Both the position numbers and the translations under genes were made by a program. From positions 1 to 13,860 of the forward strand of contig DCDF01000277.1 in the NCBI GenBank assembly GCA_002316295.1: 13,860 nucleotides of DNA. The letters are read 5' to 3'. Shown here piece by piece: positions 1-7,184 of the stretch; the stretch's first letter is position 1; the number at the start of each line of letters is the position of its first letter. The stretch comes from Syntrophaceae bacterium UBA1062. GTDB lineage: Bacteria; Desulfobacterota; Desulfomonilia; UBA1062. The notes beneath the pieces were generated by a model. That model was not told where the DNA came from, did not search any database, and saw only the letters and a program-made list of their open reading frames with translations.

Positions 1-30
1 ATATGTTGAGACCTGACCCCTAAACGCATA
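1..30. repeat. possible edge of a dispersed repeat (TTGAGACCTGACCCC)
   Basis: The first bases carry TTGAGACCTGACCCC at positions 6-20, immediately before the porin terminator. From memory, very similar short strings (the reverse complement reads GGGGTCAGGTCTCAA) recur near REP-associated IS200-like transposase genes in Deltaproteobacteria-type genomes. Only one copy is present in the window and nothing to its left can be seen, so calling it a repeat is inference. It could equally be unique flanking DNA. Confidence 0.25.
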
Positions 31-31
31 A

Positions 32-64
32 AAAAGCCCGCCCTCTTTAAGAAGGCGGGCTTTT
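32..64 (-). terminator. rho-independent terminator of the porin gene
   Basis: Positions 32-42 and 54-64 form a perfect 11-bp inverted repeat, made of a GC-rich 7-bp core (GCCCGCC/GGCGGGC) plus four A:T pairs. The loop at 43-53 can itself pair partly (TCT/AGA). Read on the minus strand, the stem is followed by a run of T. It lies 24 bases past the porin stop codon, as expected for its terminator. A short T run on the other side means it could also work for plus-strand transcripts entering from the right. Confidence 0.9.
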
Positions 65-87
65 CGCTGCTCAGATATAAACCGTGC

Positions 88-1401
88 CTAGAACCTGAAC
101 TCGATGGCGTTTGCAATCAGGTACACGGAATCCGGATCATCGATGCCGGTCACGTCATAGTCGATGTCGGCATAGGCGCCGTAGACCGAGTAGGTGAGGT
201 TGTCGGTGATCTTGTACGCTGCACCGAGGGCGACCTCCCAGGCCGTGGCGTCTTCGTAGGCATTGTCTTCCTGGTTGGAGATGACATAAGCCGCATAACC
301 TGACAGGGTCAACGGATCGATGCCGGTCTTGATGTCGTTGACATAGAGCTTCAGCGTGGTCATGCCCACCATGCCGTCGCCGCCTGAGGTGTTGCCCCAG
401 GCATACTCGTCGTCGAGGATCAAGGTGGCGTCGAAGTCGTCTTCATAGCAGAAGCCGTAGCCGGTTTCACCAACTCCGCCCTTGTCATCCCAGCTTCCAT
501 AGGCGAAGAGGAAGCCCGGAGTCATGGCATCAAGCTCTTTCCAGAAGTTCAGATACACGCCCCAGACGGACCAGTCGAACTTATTATCGCCGAGAGCTCC
601 GATCAGGACAGGGTTGTAAAGCTCGGAACGATATTTTTTGTAGTTGAATTCAGACTCGAACGATACCGGGCCGAGATCGCCGTCGAATGCGAGCACGGGA
701 TTCAGCATTGTCGTATCATTGGCAGCGAAAGCATCTTCAGCTGGGTTTGTGCTTCCCGCCTTTGCAGCCGATTTATCGCGAGAACGCTGGTCAACGTAGA
801 AAAGAAGGGGTTTCACGAAAACGTCGCCCACTTTTGTAATGGCAAAGAGGCCGTAATGGTCGGTGTCGCGGTTCTCGCCTGCAGCGTCCCCTGTTTCATA
901 ACCAATATCTGTCACCTTCTCAAAGAGGCCGCCCACGACTCCCACAGGGGTCCTGGCCGTGAGCTTCACTCTCCAGCGGCCCTGCTTGTCATCGGCAAAT
1001 GTTGTGCCCCACTGAGTACCGTCCATGAGGCCCACATCCAAGGTGAACACGTCATTGAACTTGTGGGTGATAAAGGCGCGCTCAATAAGGATGTTGTCAT
1101 CCTCTTCCAGCGGTTCGGACAAGGCTGCCTTCCCGCCATCGCCCCAGGTGACATCCGTGATGGCGACCTTGAAGTTCAGCGAGGTGTTGCCGACCGAAAT
1201 CTTGGGATAGAGATTGATGTCCTGCTCATAGAACCCGAAGCTGGTGTCGGTGTAATCTGCCTTCTCTCCCGGCCCGGCATTATAATTAAACCAGTACTTC
1301 CCCTCAGCCCAGTAATCCCCCGTCAGGCTGAATGTCACCTGTGCGTAAGCGGATCCGGCAACAAGCAACATCAGCGCGATGATACATAAAACCTTTTTCA
1401 T
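88..1401 (-). CDS. outer-membrane beta-barrel porin-like protein
   Basis: This encodes a 437-residue protein probably exported to the outer membrane, where it would form a diffusion channel. Residues 1-20 form a typical signal peptide: two Lys, a hydrophobic core, then cleavage after Ala-Tyr-Ala with Gln at +1. There is no lipobox Cys. The mature part has alternating hydrophobic and polar residues, many aromatic and Asp/Gly-rich turns, and ends in Phe-Arg-Phe, the C-terminal aromatic signal recognised by the BAM machinery. A purine-rich ribosome site (AGGGAGGG) sits about 8 bases before the ATG. The gene stands alone, with a leader upstream and its own terminator downstream, so it is likely monocistronic. 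I cannot place it in a named porin family, and its substrate is unknown. Confidence is high for an outer-membrane barrel and low for any specific transport role. Confidence 0.8.
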   Translation of the reverse strand: MKKVLCIIALMLLVAGSAYAQVTFSLTGDYWAEGKYWFNYNAGPGEKADYTDTSFGFYEQDINLYPKISVGNTSLNFKVAITDVTWGDGGKAALSEPLEEDDNILIERAFITHKFNDVFTLDVGLMDGTQWGTTFADDKQGRWRVKLTARTPVGVVGGLFEKVTDIGYETGDAAGENRDTDHYGLFAITKVGDVFVKPLLFYVDQRSRDKSAAKAGSTNPAEDAFAANDTTMLNPVLAFDGDLGPVSFESEFNYKKYRSELYNPVLIGALGDNKFDWSVWGVYLNFWKELDAMTPGFLFAYGSWDDKGGVGETGYGFCYEDDFDATLILDDEYAWGNTSGGDGMVGMTTLKLYVNDIKTGIDPLTLSGYAAYVISNQEDNAYEDATAWEVALGAAYKITDNLTYSVYGAYADIDYDVTGIDDPDSVYLIANAIEFRF

Positions 1402-1441
1402 CCTAAATCCCTCCCTCTAGTAATTTTTTTCTTTTTGACTG

Positions 1442-1495
1442 TGAAGCCCCTTCAGGCCCTGATCCCGTTGCCATGAAACCCTACGGATCACGGCC
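1442..1495 (-). promoter_or_regulatory. two adjacent hairpins in the porin 5' leader
   Basis: On the minus strand, a stem forms between 1485-1495 and 1455-1465. It has GGCC and TGATCC pairing with GGATCA and GGCC around one G-G mismatch, and a 19-base loop. It is followed directly by a second perfect hairpin at 1442-1454 (TGAAG, GGG loop, CTTCA). Both lie between the likely promoter and the porin ribosome site. I compared it mentally with the c-di-GMP-I, cobalamin and SAM riboswitch consensus cores and saw no match. It may be a stability element, an sRNA or protein target, or an unassigned cis-regulator. Confidence 0.45.
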
Positions 1496-1530
1496 TGTTA
1501 CAACACGTGCAAACATATCCCTCGCGAAAT

Positions 1531-1551
1531 ATTATACAATTTGTGTGCCAA
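1531..1551 (-). promoter_or_regulatory. candidate sigma-54 (or sigma-70 -10) promoter of the porin
   Basis: The minus strand reads TTGGCAC-N5-TTGTA (1551 to 1535). Its spacing matches the sigma-54 consensus TGGCAC-N5-TTGCA, with one departure (T for C) in the -12 element. The same stretch contains a perfect TATAAT (1536 to 1531) that could be a sigma-70 -10, but no good -35 lies 16-18 bases upstream of it. Either reading gives an untranslated leader of roughly 120 bases containing the two hairpins. No enhancer site for a sigma-54 activator was recognised. Confidence 0.45.
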
Positions 1552-1559
1552 GATAAAAT

Positions 1560-1809
1560 ATCCTGAAATAATAATAAAATAGGAGACGAATCATCCTGAG
1601 ATGTTGTATTTGCGACACAAAGGAAAACCATTGGTTGCAAAAATAATACATAAGAAATATGCAAAGTTATCGGTTCTCAATACCCTGCTGAAAAATTTCC
1701 GAAAGAGCAGAATGATCGCGAGCTATTTCCGCTCCTGCTTATTGGGAAAGATGCACAGGAACAAAGACCGTACCTGTGCGACGAAATTCCGACGGAAAAT
1801 CCGTATACC
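1560..1809. other. AT-rich intergenic stretch with small inverted repeats
   Basis: This part of the 520-bp gap between the porin and the mutase holds no convincing gene. An open frame of 70 codons (1601-1813, plus) exists, but its translation is Lys/Arg-rich and low in complexity, and it has no ribosome site at a proper distance. The stretch contains a 7-bp inverted repeat with a 13-base loop (GCACAGG 1753-1759, CCTGTGC 1773-1779) and TTCCG-A-CGGAA (1787-1797). It is visibly richer in A and T than the flanking genes. It could be a decayed gene, a small RNA locus or an upstream control region. Confidence 0.4.
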
Positions 1810-1839
1810 TTGACTCTTCACTCTGCTTTTTCGTAGTAT
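1810..1839 (+). promoter_or_regulatory. candidate sigma-70 promoter for the phosphomannomutase run
   Basis: TTGACT (1810-1815) is separated by 18 bases from TAGTAT (1834-1839), a reasonable sigma-70 pair about 80 bases before the mutase start. A small GC hairpin (GGGC-TCA-GCCC, 1888-1898) lies just before the ribosome site GGAGG (1913-1917). The call rests on hexamer matching alone. Confidence 0.35.
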
Positions 1840-1921
1840 TGAAAATGTCGATCCTGTTGACGATACCTTAGTTATGAGTGAAGGCCGGGGCTCAGCCCGA
1901 GCATGAAAATCCGGAGGAAAG

Positions 1922-3289
1922 ATGAATCCGCAGGTGTTCAGAGAGTACGATATCAGGGGGGTTGTAGGGAAAGACCTGGACGAAGACTTTGTCCGGCGGC
2001 TCGCACGGGCGATGGGCGTCTACTGGGTGAAACAGGGCGTGAAGCGGGTATCCATCGGCATGGATGCCAGGCTGAGCTCGCCTGTGTTCAGGGATCTCCT
2101 CAAGGAGGGAATCACGAAAAGCGGCATCGAGGTCTATGACCTGGGGCTCGTCCCCACGCCGGTAATGTATTTTTCCCTGTTCCGGCTCGACCTGGACGGG
2201 GGGATTCAGGTCACCGGCTCCCATAATCCGGCCGACAACAACGGCTTCAAGATCGCTCTGGGCAGGAGCACCATCTATGGGGGCGAGATCCTCAAGATAC
2301 GCGACATCATGGAGCAGGGCTGTGTAGTCGAAGGCTTCGGGAGCGCACGGACATGCGACATCGTGCCCGAGTATATCGATGATATCGTCTCGCGGATCAC
2401 AACGTGCCCCAGGCGCCTGAAGGTCGTCATCGACCCGGGCAACGGCGTGGCCGGCGAGACGGCCATGGCGGTGTGCCGGCGTCTGGGTATGGATGTCAGC
2501 GGGATCTGCCTGGAGCCTGACGGCACGTTCCCGAACCATCACCCGGACCCTACCACCGCAGAGGGCATCGCCATGCTCAAAGCCGAGGTGCTGGACAAAA
2601 AGGCGGATATCGGCATCGGGTTCGATGGAGACGCCGATCGCATCGGGGTCATCGATTCGCGGGGGAATCCCGTCTACGGCGACATGATCACCACGATCCT
2701 GGCCAAGGATATCCTGAAGCGCAGGCCGGGCGAAAAGATCATCGGCGAGGTGAAGTGCTCCCGGGTGTTCTACGATGAGGTGAAGAAGGCGGGGGGAGTT
2801 CCCATCATGGCCCGTGTCGGCCATTCTCCCATGAAGGCGCGCCTGCACGAGGAAAACGCCGCTCTTGCAGGGGAAATGAGCGGGCACATCTTTTTCAACG
2901 ACCGGTGGTACGGGTTCGACGATGCCGTGTACGCAGCGGCCCGGCTGCTCGAGATTCTCTCGTCGGCTGAGAGCCCACAGGCGGTCTTCGACGCGCTGCC
3001 CCGCATGTACAACACCCCTGAGATCAGGATCGACTGCCCGGATGACATCAAGTTCCGGGCGGTTGAGGAATTCGCCGCGCACGCGAGAAAAACCGCGGAT
3101 GAGTATGTGGATATCGACGGGGTCCGCTTCACTCAGGACGGGTCATGGGGCCTGGTGAGGCCCTCAAACACCCAGCCGGTGATCGTTCTGAGGTTCGAGG
3201 CCTCGACGCCGGCGCAGCTGGAAGAAATCCAGCGCCGGACGCGCAGCCGCCTGGCGGAGATCATCAAGGGCCTTTCGCAGGCGGCTTGA
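1922..3289 (+). CDS. phosphomannomutase/phosphoglucomutase (alpha-D-phosphohexomutase)
   Basis: This cytosolic enzyme interconverts hexose 6-phosphates and 1-phosphates (mannose and/or glucose), feeding nucleotide-sugar synthesis for LPS, exopolysaccharide or glycogen-type pathways. The 455 residues match the usual length of the AlgC/ManB group. All four family signatures are visible: the phosphoserine loop TGSHNP (residues 98-103, catalytic Ser100), the Mg-binding loop DGDADR (235-240), the sugar-specificity loop GEMSGH (317-322), and the phosphate-binding loop RPSNT (413-417). The GEMSGH loop is typical of bifunctional PMM/PGM enzymes, as opposed to phosphoglucosamine mutase. GGAGG five bases or so before ATG 1922 fixes the start. 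It heads a plus-strand run, with the SH3 protein 75 bases downstream. Whether the main role is mannose or glucose metabolism cannot be told from sequence, so I give no gene symbol. Confidence 0.95.
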   Translation: MNPQVFREYDIRGVVGKDLDEDFVRRLARAMGVYWVKQGVKRVSIGMDARLSSPVFRDLLKEGITKSGIEVYDLGLVPTPVMYFSLFRLDLDGGIQVTGSHNPADNNGFKIALGRSTIYGGEILKIRDIMEQGCVVEGFGSARTCDIVPEYIDDIVSRITTCPRRLKVVIDPGNGVAGETAMAVCRRLGMDVSGICLEPDGTFPNHHPDPTTAEGIAMLKAEVLDKKADIGIGFDGDADRIGVIDSRGNPVYGDMITTILAKDILKRRPGEKIIGEVKCSRVFYDEVKKAGGVPIMARVGHSPMKARLHEENAALAGEMSGHIFFNDRWYGFDDAVYAAARLLEILSSAESPQAVFDALPRMYNTPEIRIDCPDDIKFRAVEEFAAHARKTADEYVDIDGVRFTQDGSWGLVRPSNTQPVIVLRFEASTPAQLEEIQRRTRSRLAEIIKGLSQAA

Positions 3290-3364
3290 TGGTATTGCAT
3301 GCCTGCCCGGAATGGGATAAGGTATGTGCATTGATCGATTGATGAGAACTGAGAGGGCTGACGG

Positions 3365-4033
3365 ATGAAAACGAGAGGAACGAAGGCAATCGCCGTGCTG
3401 GTGTGGCTTGTCCTGACAGCCGCACCGCTCGGGGGGCTGTACGCGGCCGGTATGTATGTGAGGGACTGGATAACCATAACGATCAGATCCGAACCGGATG
3501 ATAACGCGAAGATAATCAGTGTCGCCAAGAGCAACGATTATCTCGAGGTCCTGAAGGAAGGCGGGGAATGGACCAGAGTGAGAGCCGCGGACGGCAAGGA
3601 GGGGTGGGTGATGAACCGCTACCTCACCAAGCAGACCCCCAAGACCCTGATGGCGGACCAGCTCAAAGACAAGATAAATGCTCTTACGGAGCAGGTCAAG
3701 AAGCTGACGGAAGAGAACAGGAAGCTTCAGAAGGAGAACAAATCTCTGAGCTCGTCTGAAGAGATCCAGGCCCTGCGCCATGAATACGAGAGGCTCCAGC
3801 AGGAGTCGGGCGAGTATGCACAGCTCAAGAAGCGCAACGAAGAGCTCGAGGAGCGTTTCAGCAAGGAATCGAGCAGGATCGAGCATCTGACCCTGGAGAA
3901 CAACCGCATGAAGACCTCCGAGAGGCTGATCTTCACCCTGATAGGGGGCGGTTTCATCGGCATCGGGCTCGTGATCGGAGTCGCCCTCCAGACCTTCAGG
4001 GGCAGGCCCAAGAAGGCCGGCTACAAGTTCTAG
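3365..4033 (+). CDS. SH3-domain, coiled-coil, C-terminally anchored membrane protein (YgiM/TIGR04211-like)
   Basis: This 222-residue envelope protein has four visible parts. Residues 1-28 form a signal peptide or uncleaved hydrophobic segment ending near Tyr-Ala-Ala. Residues about 30-88 form a bacterial SH3 domain, recognisable by YVRDWITITIRSEPDDNAKI and the closing segment with GEWTRVR and EGWVMNRYL. Residues about 95-183 form a long charged coiled coil rich in Leu/Glu/Lys/Gln. Residues 187-209 are a Gly/Ile-rich transmembrane helix followed by a short basic tail. This order is that of the YgiM family, whose biochemical role is poorly defined. Such SH3 domains often contact peptidoglycan or other envelope partners. 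GAGAGGG precedes the ATG by 7 bases. It lies 75 bases after the mutase and 22 bases before the PLP enzyme, suggesting one transcript. Confidence 0.85.
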   Translation: MKTRGTKAIAVLVWLVLTAAPLGGLYAAGMYVRDWITITIRSEPDDNAKIISVAKSNDYLEVLKEGGEWTRVRAADGKEGWVMNRYLTKQTPKTLMADQLKDKINALTEQVKKLTEENRKLQKENKSLSSSEEIQALRHEYERLQQESGEYAQLKKRNEELEERFSKESSRIEHLTLENNRMKTSERLIFTLIGGGFIGIGLVIGVALQTFRGRPKKAGYKF

Positions 4034-4043
4034 GGGGTTTTTG

Positions 4044-4051
4044 AAAGGGGG
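4044..4051 (+). promoter_or_regulatory. ribosome binding site that favours the ATG at 4056
   Basis: AAAGGGGG ends four bases before ATG 4056. A TTG at 4041, in the same frame, is preceded by another G run (4032-4036) and would add five residues. The ATG is the more likely start because of codon preference and because the added residues (Met-Lys-Gly-Gly-Gly) look like translated ribosome-site sequence. Confidence 0.6.
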
Positions 4052-4055
4052 CGGT

Positions 4056-5072
4056 ATGCTGAAGAAGTATGAAAAGGCGGGCGAGCTGGTTTCCATCAAG
4101 GGGATGCTGAAAGCCCGGGAGGCCATTTCCCACTATGTGCGTCCCACCAATCTGGTCTACTATTCCGAAATAAGCAGGCTCGTGGGGTGCGACGCCTTCG
4201 TGAAGCACGAAAACCACATGCCCACCGGATCGTTCAAGATCAGAGGCGCCATCAACTTCTTCCACACTATCCCCAAGCAGAACGTGGAAAACGGCGTTCT
4301 GGTCTCCACCAGAGGCAACCACGGCCTTGCCATGGCCTGGGCAGCCCGCTGGTTCAACGTCCCCTGCACGGTGGTCGTCCCCGAGAACAACAACCCCGAG
4401 ACCAACCGGATCATCGAAGGGTTCGGTGCAGAGCTCATCGTGCACGGGCAGGATTTCTATGATGCCCAGTCCTTCTGCGACGAGCTCGTGGCATCCGCAG
4501 GATACTACTATGTCGAGCAGGGGAACGAGCCCGAGATGCTCAACGGCGTGGGCACCATGGGCCTTGAGATCTTCGAGGACTTGAGCGACGTGGACGTGAT
4601 CATTTGCCCCATCGGCGGCGGGGCGGGGTGCGCGTCACTGCTCAGGCTGGCCCAGGCGGTCAACCCGGCCGTCGAGATCATCGGGGTCCAGGCGGAGAGA
4701 GCCGCGGCGTTCTATCAGTCGCTGCAGCAGGGCGACTGGGTGGTCATCGACCAGGCCGACACCATCGCGGACGGGCTCGCGGCGCGCAGCGTGTTCCAGC
4801 TGCCCTACACGATCATGAAGGATCATATCAAGGACGTGGTGCTCCTGAGCGAGGAAGAGATCCTTCAGGGGATTTCTCTTGCGCTGGAGACCACCCACAA
4901 TCTGGCGGAAGGTGCTGGCGCTGCCCCCATCATGGCCGCACTGAAGCGCAGGGACAGACTTCAGGGCAAGAAGGTGGTGCTCATCATGACCGGCGGAAAC
5001 CTGGACAGGGTCCACCTCGAGCAGGCCCTTCGCTACTCCTCCCCATTGATGTCGTCAAAGGATTTGAAGTAA
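4056..5072 (+). CDS. PLP-dependent threonine/serine dehydratase-like enzyme (fold type II)
   Basis: This probable cytosolic deaminase converts threonine to 2-oxobutyrate or serine to pyruvate, releasing ammonia. Counting from ATG 4056 the protein has 338 residues, the length of the catabolic, single-domain class. It lacks the C-terminal ACT-type regulatory region of biosynthetic IlvA. Visible motifs are PTGSFKIRGA with Schiff-base Lys61, the substrate/cofactor loop TRGNHG (85-90), the tetraglycine-type phosphate loop GGGAG (187-191), and MTGGNLD near the C-terminus. The loop at 85-90 departs from the SAGNHAQG common in threonine deaminases and is closer to variants in related dehydratases such as the ectoine-utilisation EutB group, so the true substrate is uncertain. 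The 3' end overlaps porB on the opposite strand by 40 bases. It follows the SH3 gene by 22 bases and may be cotranscribed with it. Confidence 0.8.
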   Translation: MLKKYEKAGELVSIKGMLKAREAISHYVRPTNLVYYSEISRLVGCDAFVKHENHMPTGSFKIRGAINFFHTIPKQNVENGVLVSTRGNHGLAMAWAARWFNVPCTVVVPENNNPETNRIIEGFGAELIVHGQDFYDAQSFCDELVASAGYYYVEQGNEPEMLNGVGTMGLEIFEDLSDVDVIICPIGGGAGCASLLRLAQAVNPAVEIIGVQAERAAAFYQSLQQGDWVVIDQADTIADGLAARSVFQLPYTIMKDHIKDVVLLSEEEILQGISLALETTHNLAEGAGAAPIMAALKRRDRLQGKKVVLIMTGGNLDRVHLEQALRYSSPLMSSKDLK

Positions 5073-5953
5073 CCTTCCCAGCGCCGGGTGATCGACTCCT
5101 GAATCTTCTCCGTCTCGGCCTCGGACATGGTCTTGAACCGGCTCTGCGCCTTCAGGTAGTCCCTCACGGGGACGAGCCTTCGCTTTTCGATGATCTTCAG
5201 CGAGGCTCCGGTGTGGCGAAACTGGGACTTCTCGATCTCGCAGAGCTCGAACAGGCCCGACTCCACGGCGAGCTTCCCCACCTTTACCGCGTACCTCGGC
5301 TCGAATCCCCACCCGGGCGGGCATGGGATGTGGATGTGGAGATATTTGACGCCCTGGAAGGTGAGCGCCTTCTTAATCTTGTCATAGAGGTCCAGCGGGT
5401 ATGCGGCCGAGGTGGTGGCCACATACTCGATGTTGTGCGCCGCCAGGATCGCCGCCACGTCCTTCTTGGGCTGAAGCTTGCCCTTGATCGGCGTGTTCGC
5501 CGTCAATGCCCATTGCGGCGTGGTCCCGGAGCGCTGGACCCCGGTGTTCATGTACCCTTCGTTGTCGTAGCAGATGAAGAGAAAATCGTCTCCCCGCTCG
5601 CAGGCGCCGGAAAGCGCCTGGAGGCCGATATCGCTCGTGCCTCCGTCGCCGGCCCAGCCGACCACATTGATCCCTTTCCTGCCCGTTGCCTTGAGCGCCG
5701 CCAGCAGCCCCGTGGCAGCGGCCGCAGTGGAGGCGAAGGTGACATTGAGCGACGGGAGTTTCGTAGCCGCGATGGGGTAGAGCCCCTGAAGCACGGTCAG
5801 GCAGCTGGGAGGCACCACGATGAGGGTGTTTTTGCCCAGGGCCTTCAGCCCCACCCGGTAGGCGATACCCAGTGCGCATCCCGCGCACGCTCTGTTGCCC
5901 GGGTTGACGAGCTCTTCTTCGGGAAGATCGAGGATAGTGGTTTTCACGTGCAT
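5033..5953 (-). CDS. porB: pyruvate/2-oxoacid:ferredoxin oxidoreductase, beta subunit
   Basis: This is the thiamine pyrophosphate-binding subunit of the heterotetrameric oxygen-sensitive complex that oxidises a 2-oxoacid with CoA to acyl-CoA, CO2 and reduced ferredoxin. The 306 residues include four Cys positioned as ligands of the proximal 4Fe-4S cluster (Cys23 and Cys26 in CAGC, Cys51, Cys211). They also include the TPP/Mg motif from GDGGTSDIG (102-110) to NEGYMNTGVQRS (131-142). The latter wording is typical of PorB, as opposed to the 2-oxoglutarate (Kor) type. AAGGGG precedes the ATG by a few bases, and porA ends 12 bases upstream. It is the last gene of porGDAB. Its final 40 bases are shared with the convergent PLP enzyme gene, and I see no intrinsic terminator there. 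Confidence 0.93.
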   Translation of the reverse strand: MHVKTTILDLPEEELVNPGNRACAGCALGIAYRVGLKALGKNTLIVVPPSCLTVLQGLYPIAATKLPSLNVTFASTAAAATGLLAALKATGRKGINVVGWAGDGGTSDIGLQALSGACERGDDFLFICYDNEGYMNTGVQRSGTTPQWALTANTPIKGKLQPKKDVAAILAAHNIEYVATTSAAYPLDLYDKIKKALTFQGVKYLHIHIPCPPGWGFEPRYAVKVGKLAVESGLFELCEIEKSQFRHTGASLKIIEKRRLVPVRDYLKAQSRFKTMSEAETEKIQESITRRWEGYFKSFDDINGEE

Positions 5954-5965
5954 GGCTGCCCCTTT

Positions 5966-7174
5966 TTAAGAGAACCTGAGCCCGATCCATCTGGTCTCGT
6001 CTCCCGAGCCCCCGTCGGGAGAGCACGAAGACCTCATGGCGTCGAGCAGATCCGGGGTGGTGATTTCCCTCCCGCCCAGGCCGAGAATGTAGTTGACCAC
6101 GAAAGGCCTCCCGCCCGGTTCTCCGGTATGGCGGTACAGGGCTGACTTGATATCCGAGCACAGGGCTCCCTGATATCCATAGCTGAGCGCCTTCTCGAAT
6201 ACGACGACGCCCGAGCATCCGCTCAGCGCCCGGGCGATGAGCTCATCCGGGAAGGGGCGGTAGAGGTGCACGCTCATGACGCCGGCCCTGACGCCCTCAT
6301 TCCTGAGGGTGTCCACCACATCCCTCAGATGGTACGACAGCGATCCGAGGGCCACGGCGATGTAGTCCGCGTCTTCGCAGCGGTACGGCTCGATATACGG
6401 GTTCGACCCGCGTCCGAACACGGACCGGAAACGCTCTTCCACGCGCTCAAACGCCGGAATGGCTTCGAGCATGTCTTTGTGCAGGAGGTAGCGGATTTCC
6501 ATGTATCCCGGCGCCGTGTCTCCCCGGACATCGGGGCGGACATCCGGCATAGTGACCGTGTTGAGATTCGCCGGATCGGCCGGATCGAGGCTGTACGGAG
6601 GAAGGTATGGAGGGAGGAACTCGTCCACGAGCCTTTCTTCTGGCACATCGAAGGGCATGTGGGTGTGCGAAAGGATATACCCGTCGTAGCACACCATGAC
6701 CGGAATCATGACCTCCTCGGCGAGGGCGAAGGCCTTGATCACCGAGTCGATGATCTGCTGGTGATCGTTGGCGTATATCTGTATCCATCCCGTGTCCCGC
6801 TGGGAAATGGAATCCTGGTGGTCGTTCCAGATCGTCCAGGGGGCGCCTACGCCCCGGTTGACCACGCACATGACCAGCGGGAGCCTGGCGCCTGCGGCCC
6901 AGTGTATCTGCTCGTGCATGTAGAGCAGCCCGTTCGCGCTCGTGGCCGTGAAGGACCTGGCGCCTGCGGACGATGCCGCGATACAGACGGCGAGAGCGCT
7001 ATGCTCGCTCTCCACCGGAACATACTCGGCCTGCATCTCTCCTGACTCGATGAACTCCGAGAGCTTTTCCGTCAGCGGGGTCTGCGGGGTGATGGGGTAG
7101 GCGGCAATGACCTGCGCCCTGGCGAGCTTCACGCCCAGGGCGGCGGCGACGTTTCCTGTCTCGATGATCTGCAT
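5966..7174 (-). CDS. porA: pyruvate/2-oxoacid:ferredoxin oxidoreductase, alpha subunit
   Basis: This catalytic-core subunit pairs with PorB to hold thiamine pyrophosphate at the interface and bind the 2-oxoacid. The 402 residues start with the classical segment ending in YPITPQTP (26-33). They then show PVESEHSA (53-60), containing the Glu expected to activate the TPP aminopyrimidine, and the loop around NDHQDSISQRDTGWIQ near residues 116-131, typical of PorA proteins. A C-terminal transketolase-like domain follows. The ribosome site AAGGAG lies in the last codons of porD, and the intergenic gap is 10 bases, consistent with coupled translation. Substrate range (pyruvate, 2-oxobutyrate or branched 2-oxoacids) cannot be fixed from these motifs. 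Pyruvate is the default reading. Confidence 0.93.
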   Translation of the reverse strand: MQIIETGNVAAALGVKLARAQVIAAYPITPQTPLTEKLSEFIESGEMQAEYVPVESEHSALAVCIAASSAGARSFTATSANGLLYMHEQIHWAAGARLPLVMCVVNRGVGAPWTIWNDHQDSISQRDTGWIQIYANDHQQIIDSVIKAFALAEEVMIPVMVCYDGYILSHTHMPFDVPEERLVDEFLPPYLPPYSLDPADPANLNTVTMPDVRPDVRGDTAPGYMEIRYLLHKDMLEAIPAFERVEERFRSVFGRGSNPYIEPYRCEDADYIAVALGSLSYHLRDVVDTLRNEGVRAGVMSVHLYRPFPDELIARALSGCSGVVVFEKALSYGYQGALCSDIKSALYRHTGEPGGRPFVVNYILGLGGREITTPDLLDAMRSSCSPDGGSGDETRWIGLRFS

Positions 7175-7184
7175 CGATTTTCGT

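Noticed and set aside
1442..1500. Porin leader as a c-di-GMP riboswitch
   Set aside because: The presence of c-di-GMP genes nearby made this tempting, but the conserved GEMM core and its receptor loop are not seen.
1601..1813. 70-codon open frame in the intergenic region
   Set aside because: GGAG lies about 15 bases from the ATG, too far to serve. The product is basic and low in complexity with no known relatives that I recognise, so it is kept only as part of the intergenic description.
1892..3082. 396-codon open frame on the minus strand
   Set aside because: It lies opposite the phosphomannomutase, which has all four signatures of its family, and its own translation shows no recognisable domain.
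3164..4126. 320-codon open frame on the minus strand
   Set aside because: It is antisense to the SH3 protein and the gene ends on either side. The Leu-rich translation reflects the reverse of the coiled-coil codons.
4604..6145. 513-codon open frame on the plus strand
   Set aside because: It crosses the 3' part of the PLP enzyme gene, all of porB and part of porA. Its translation is rich in Arg, Gly and Pro and has no family motif. It is a GC-rich shadow frame.
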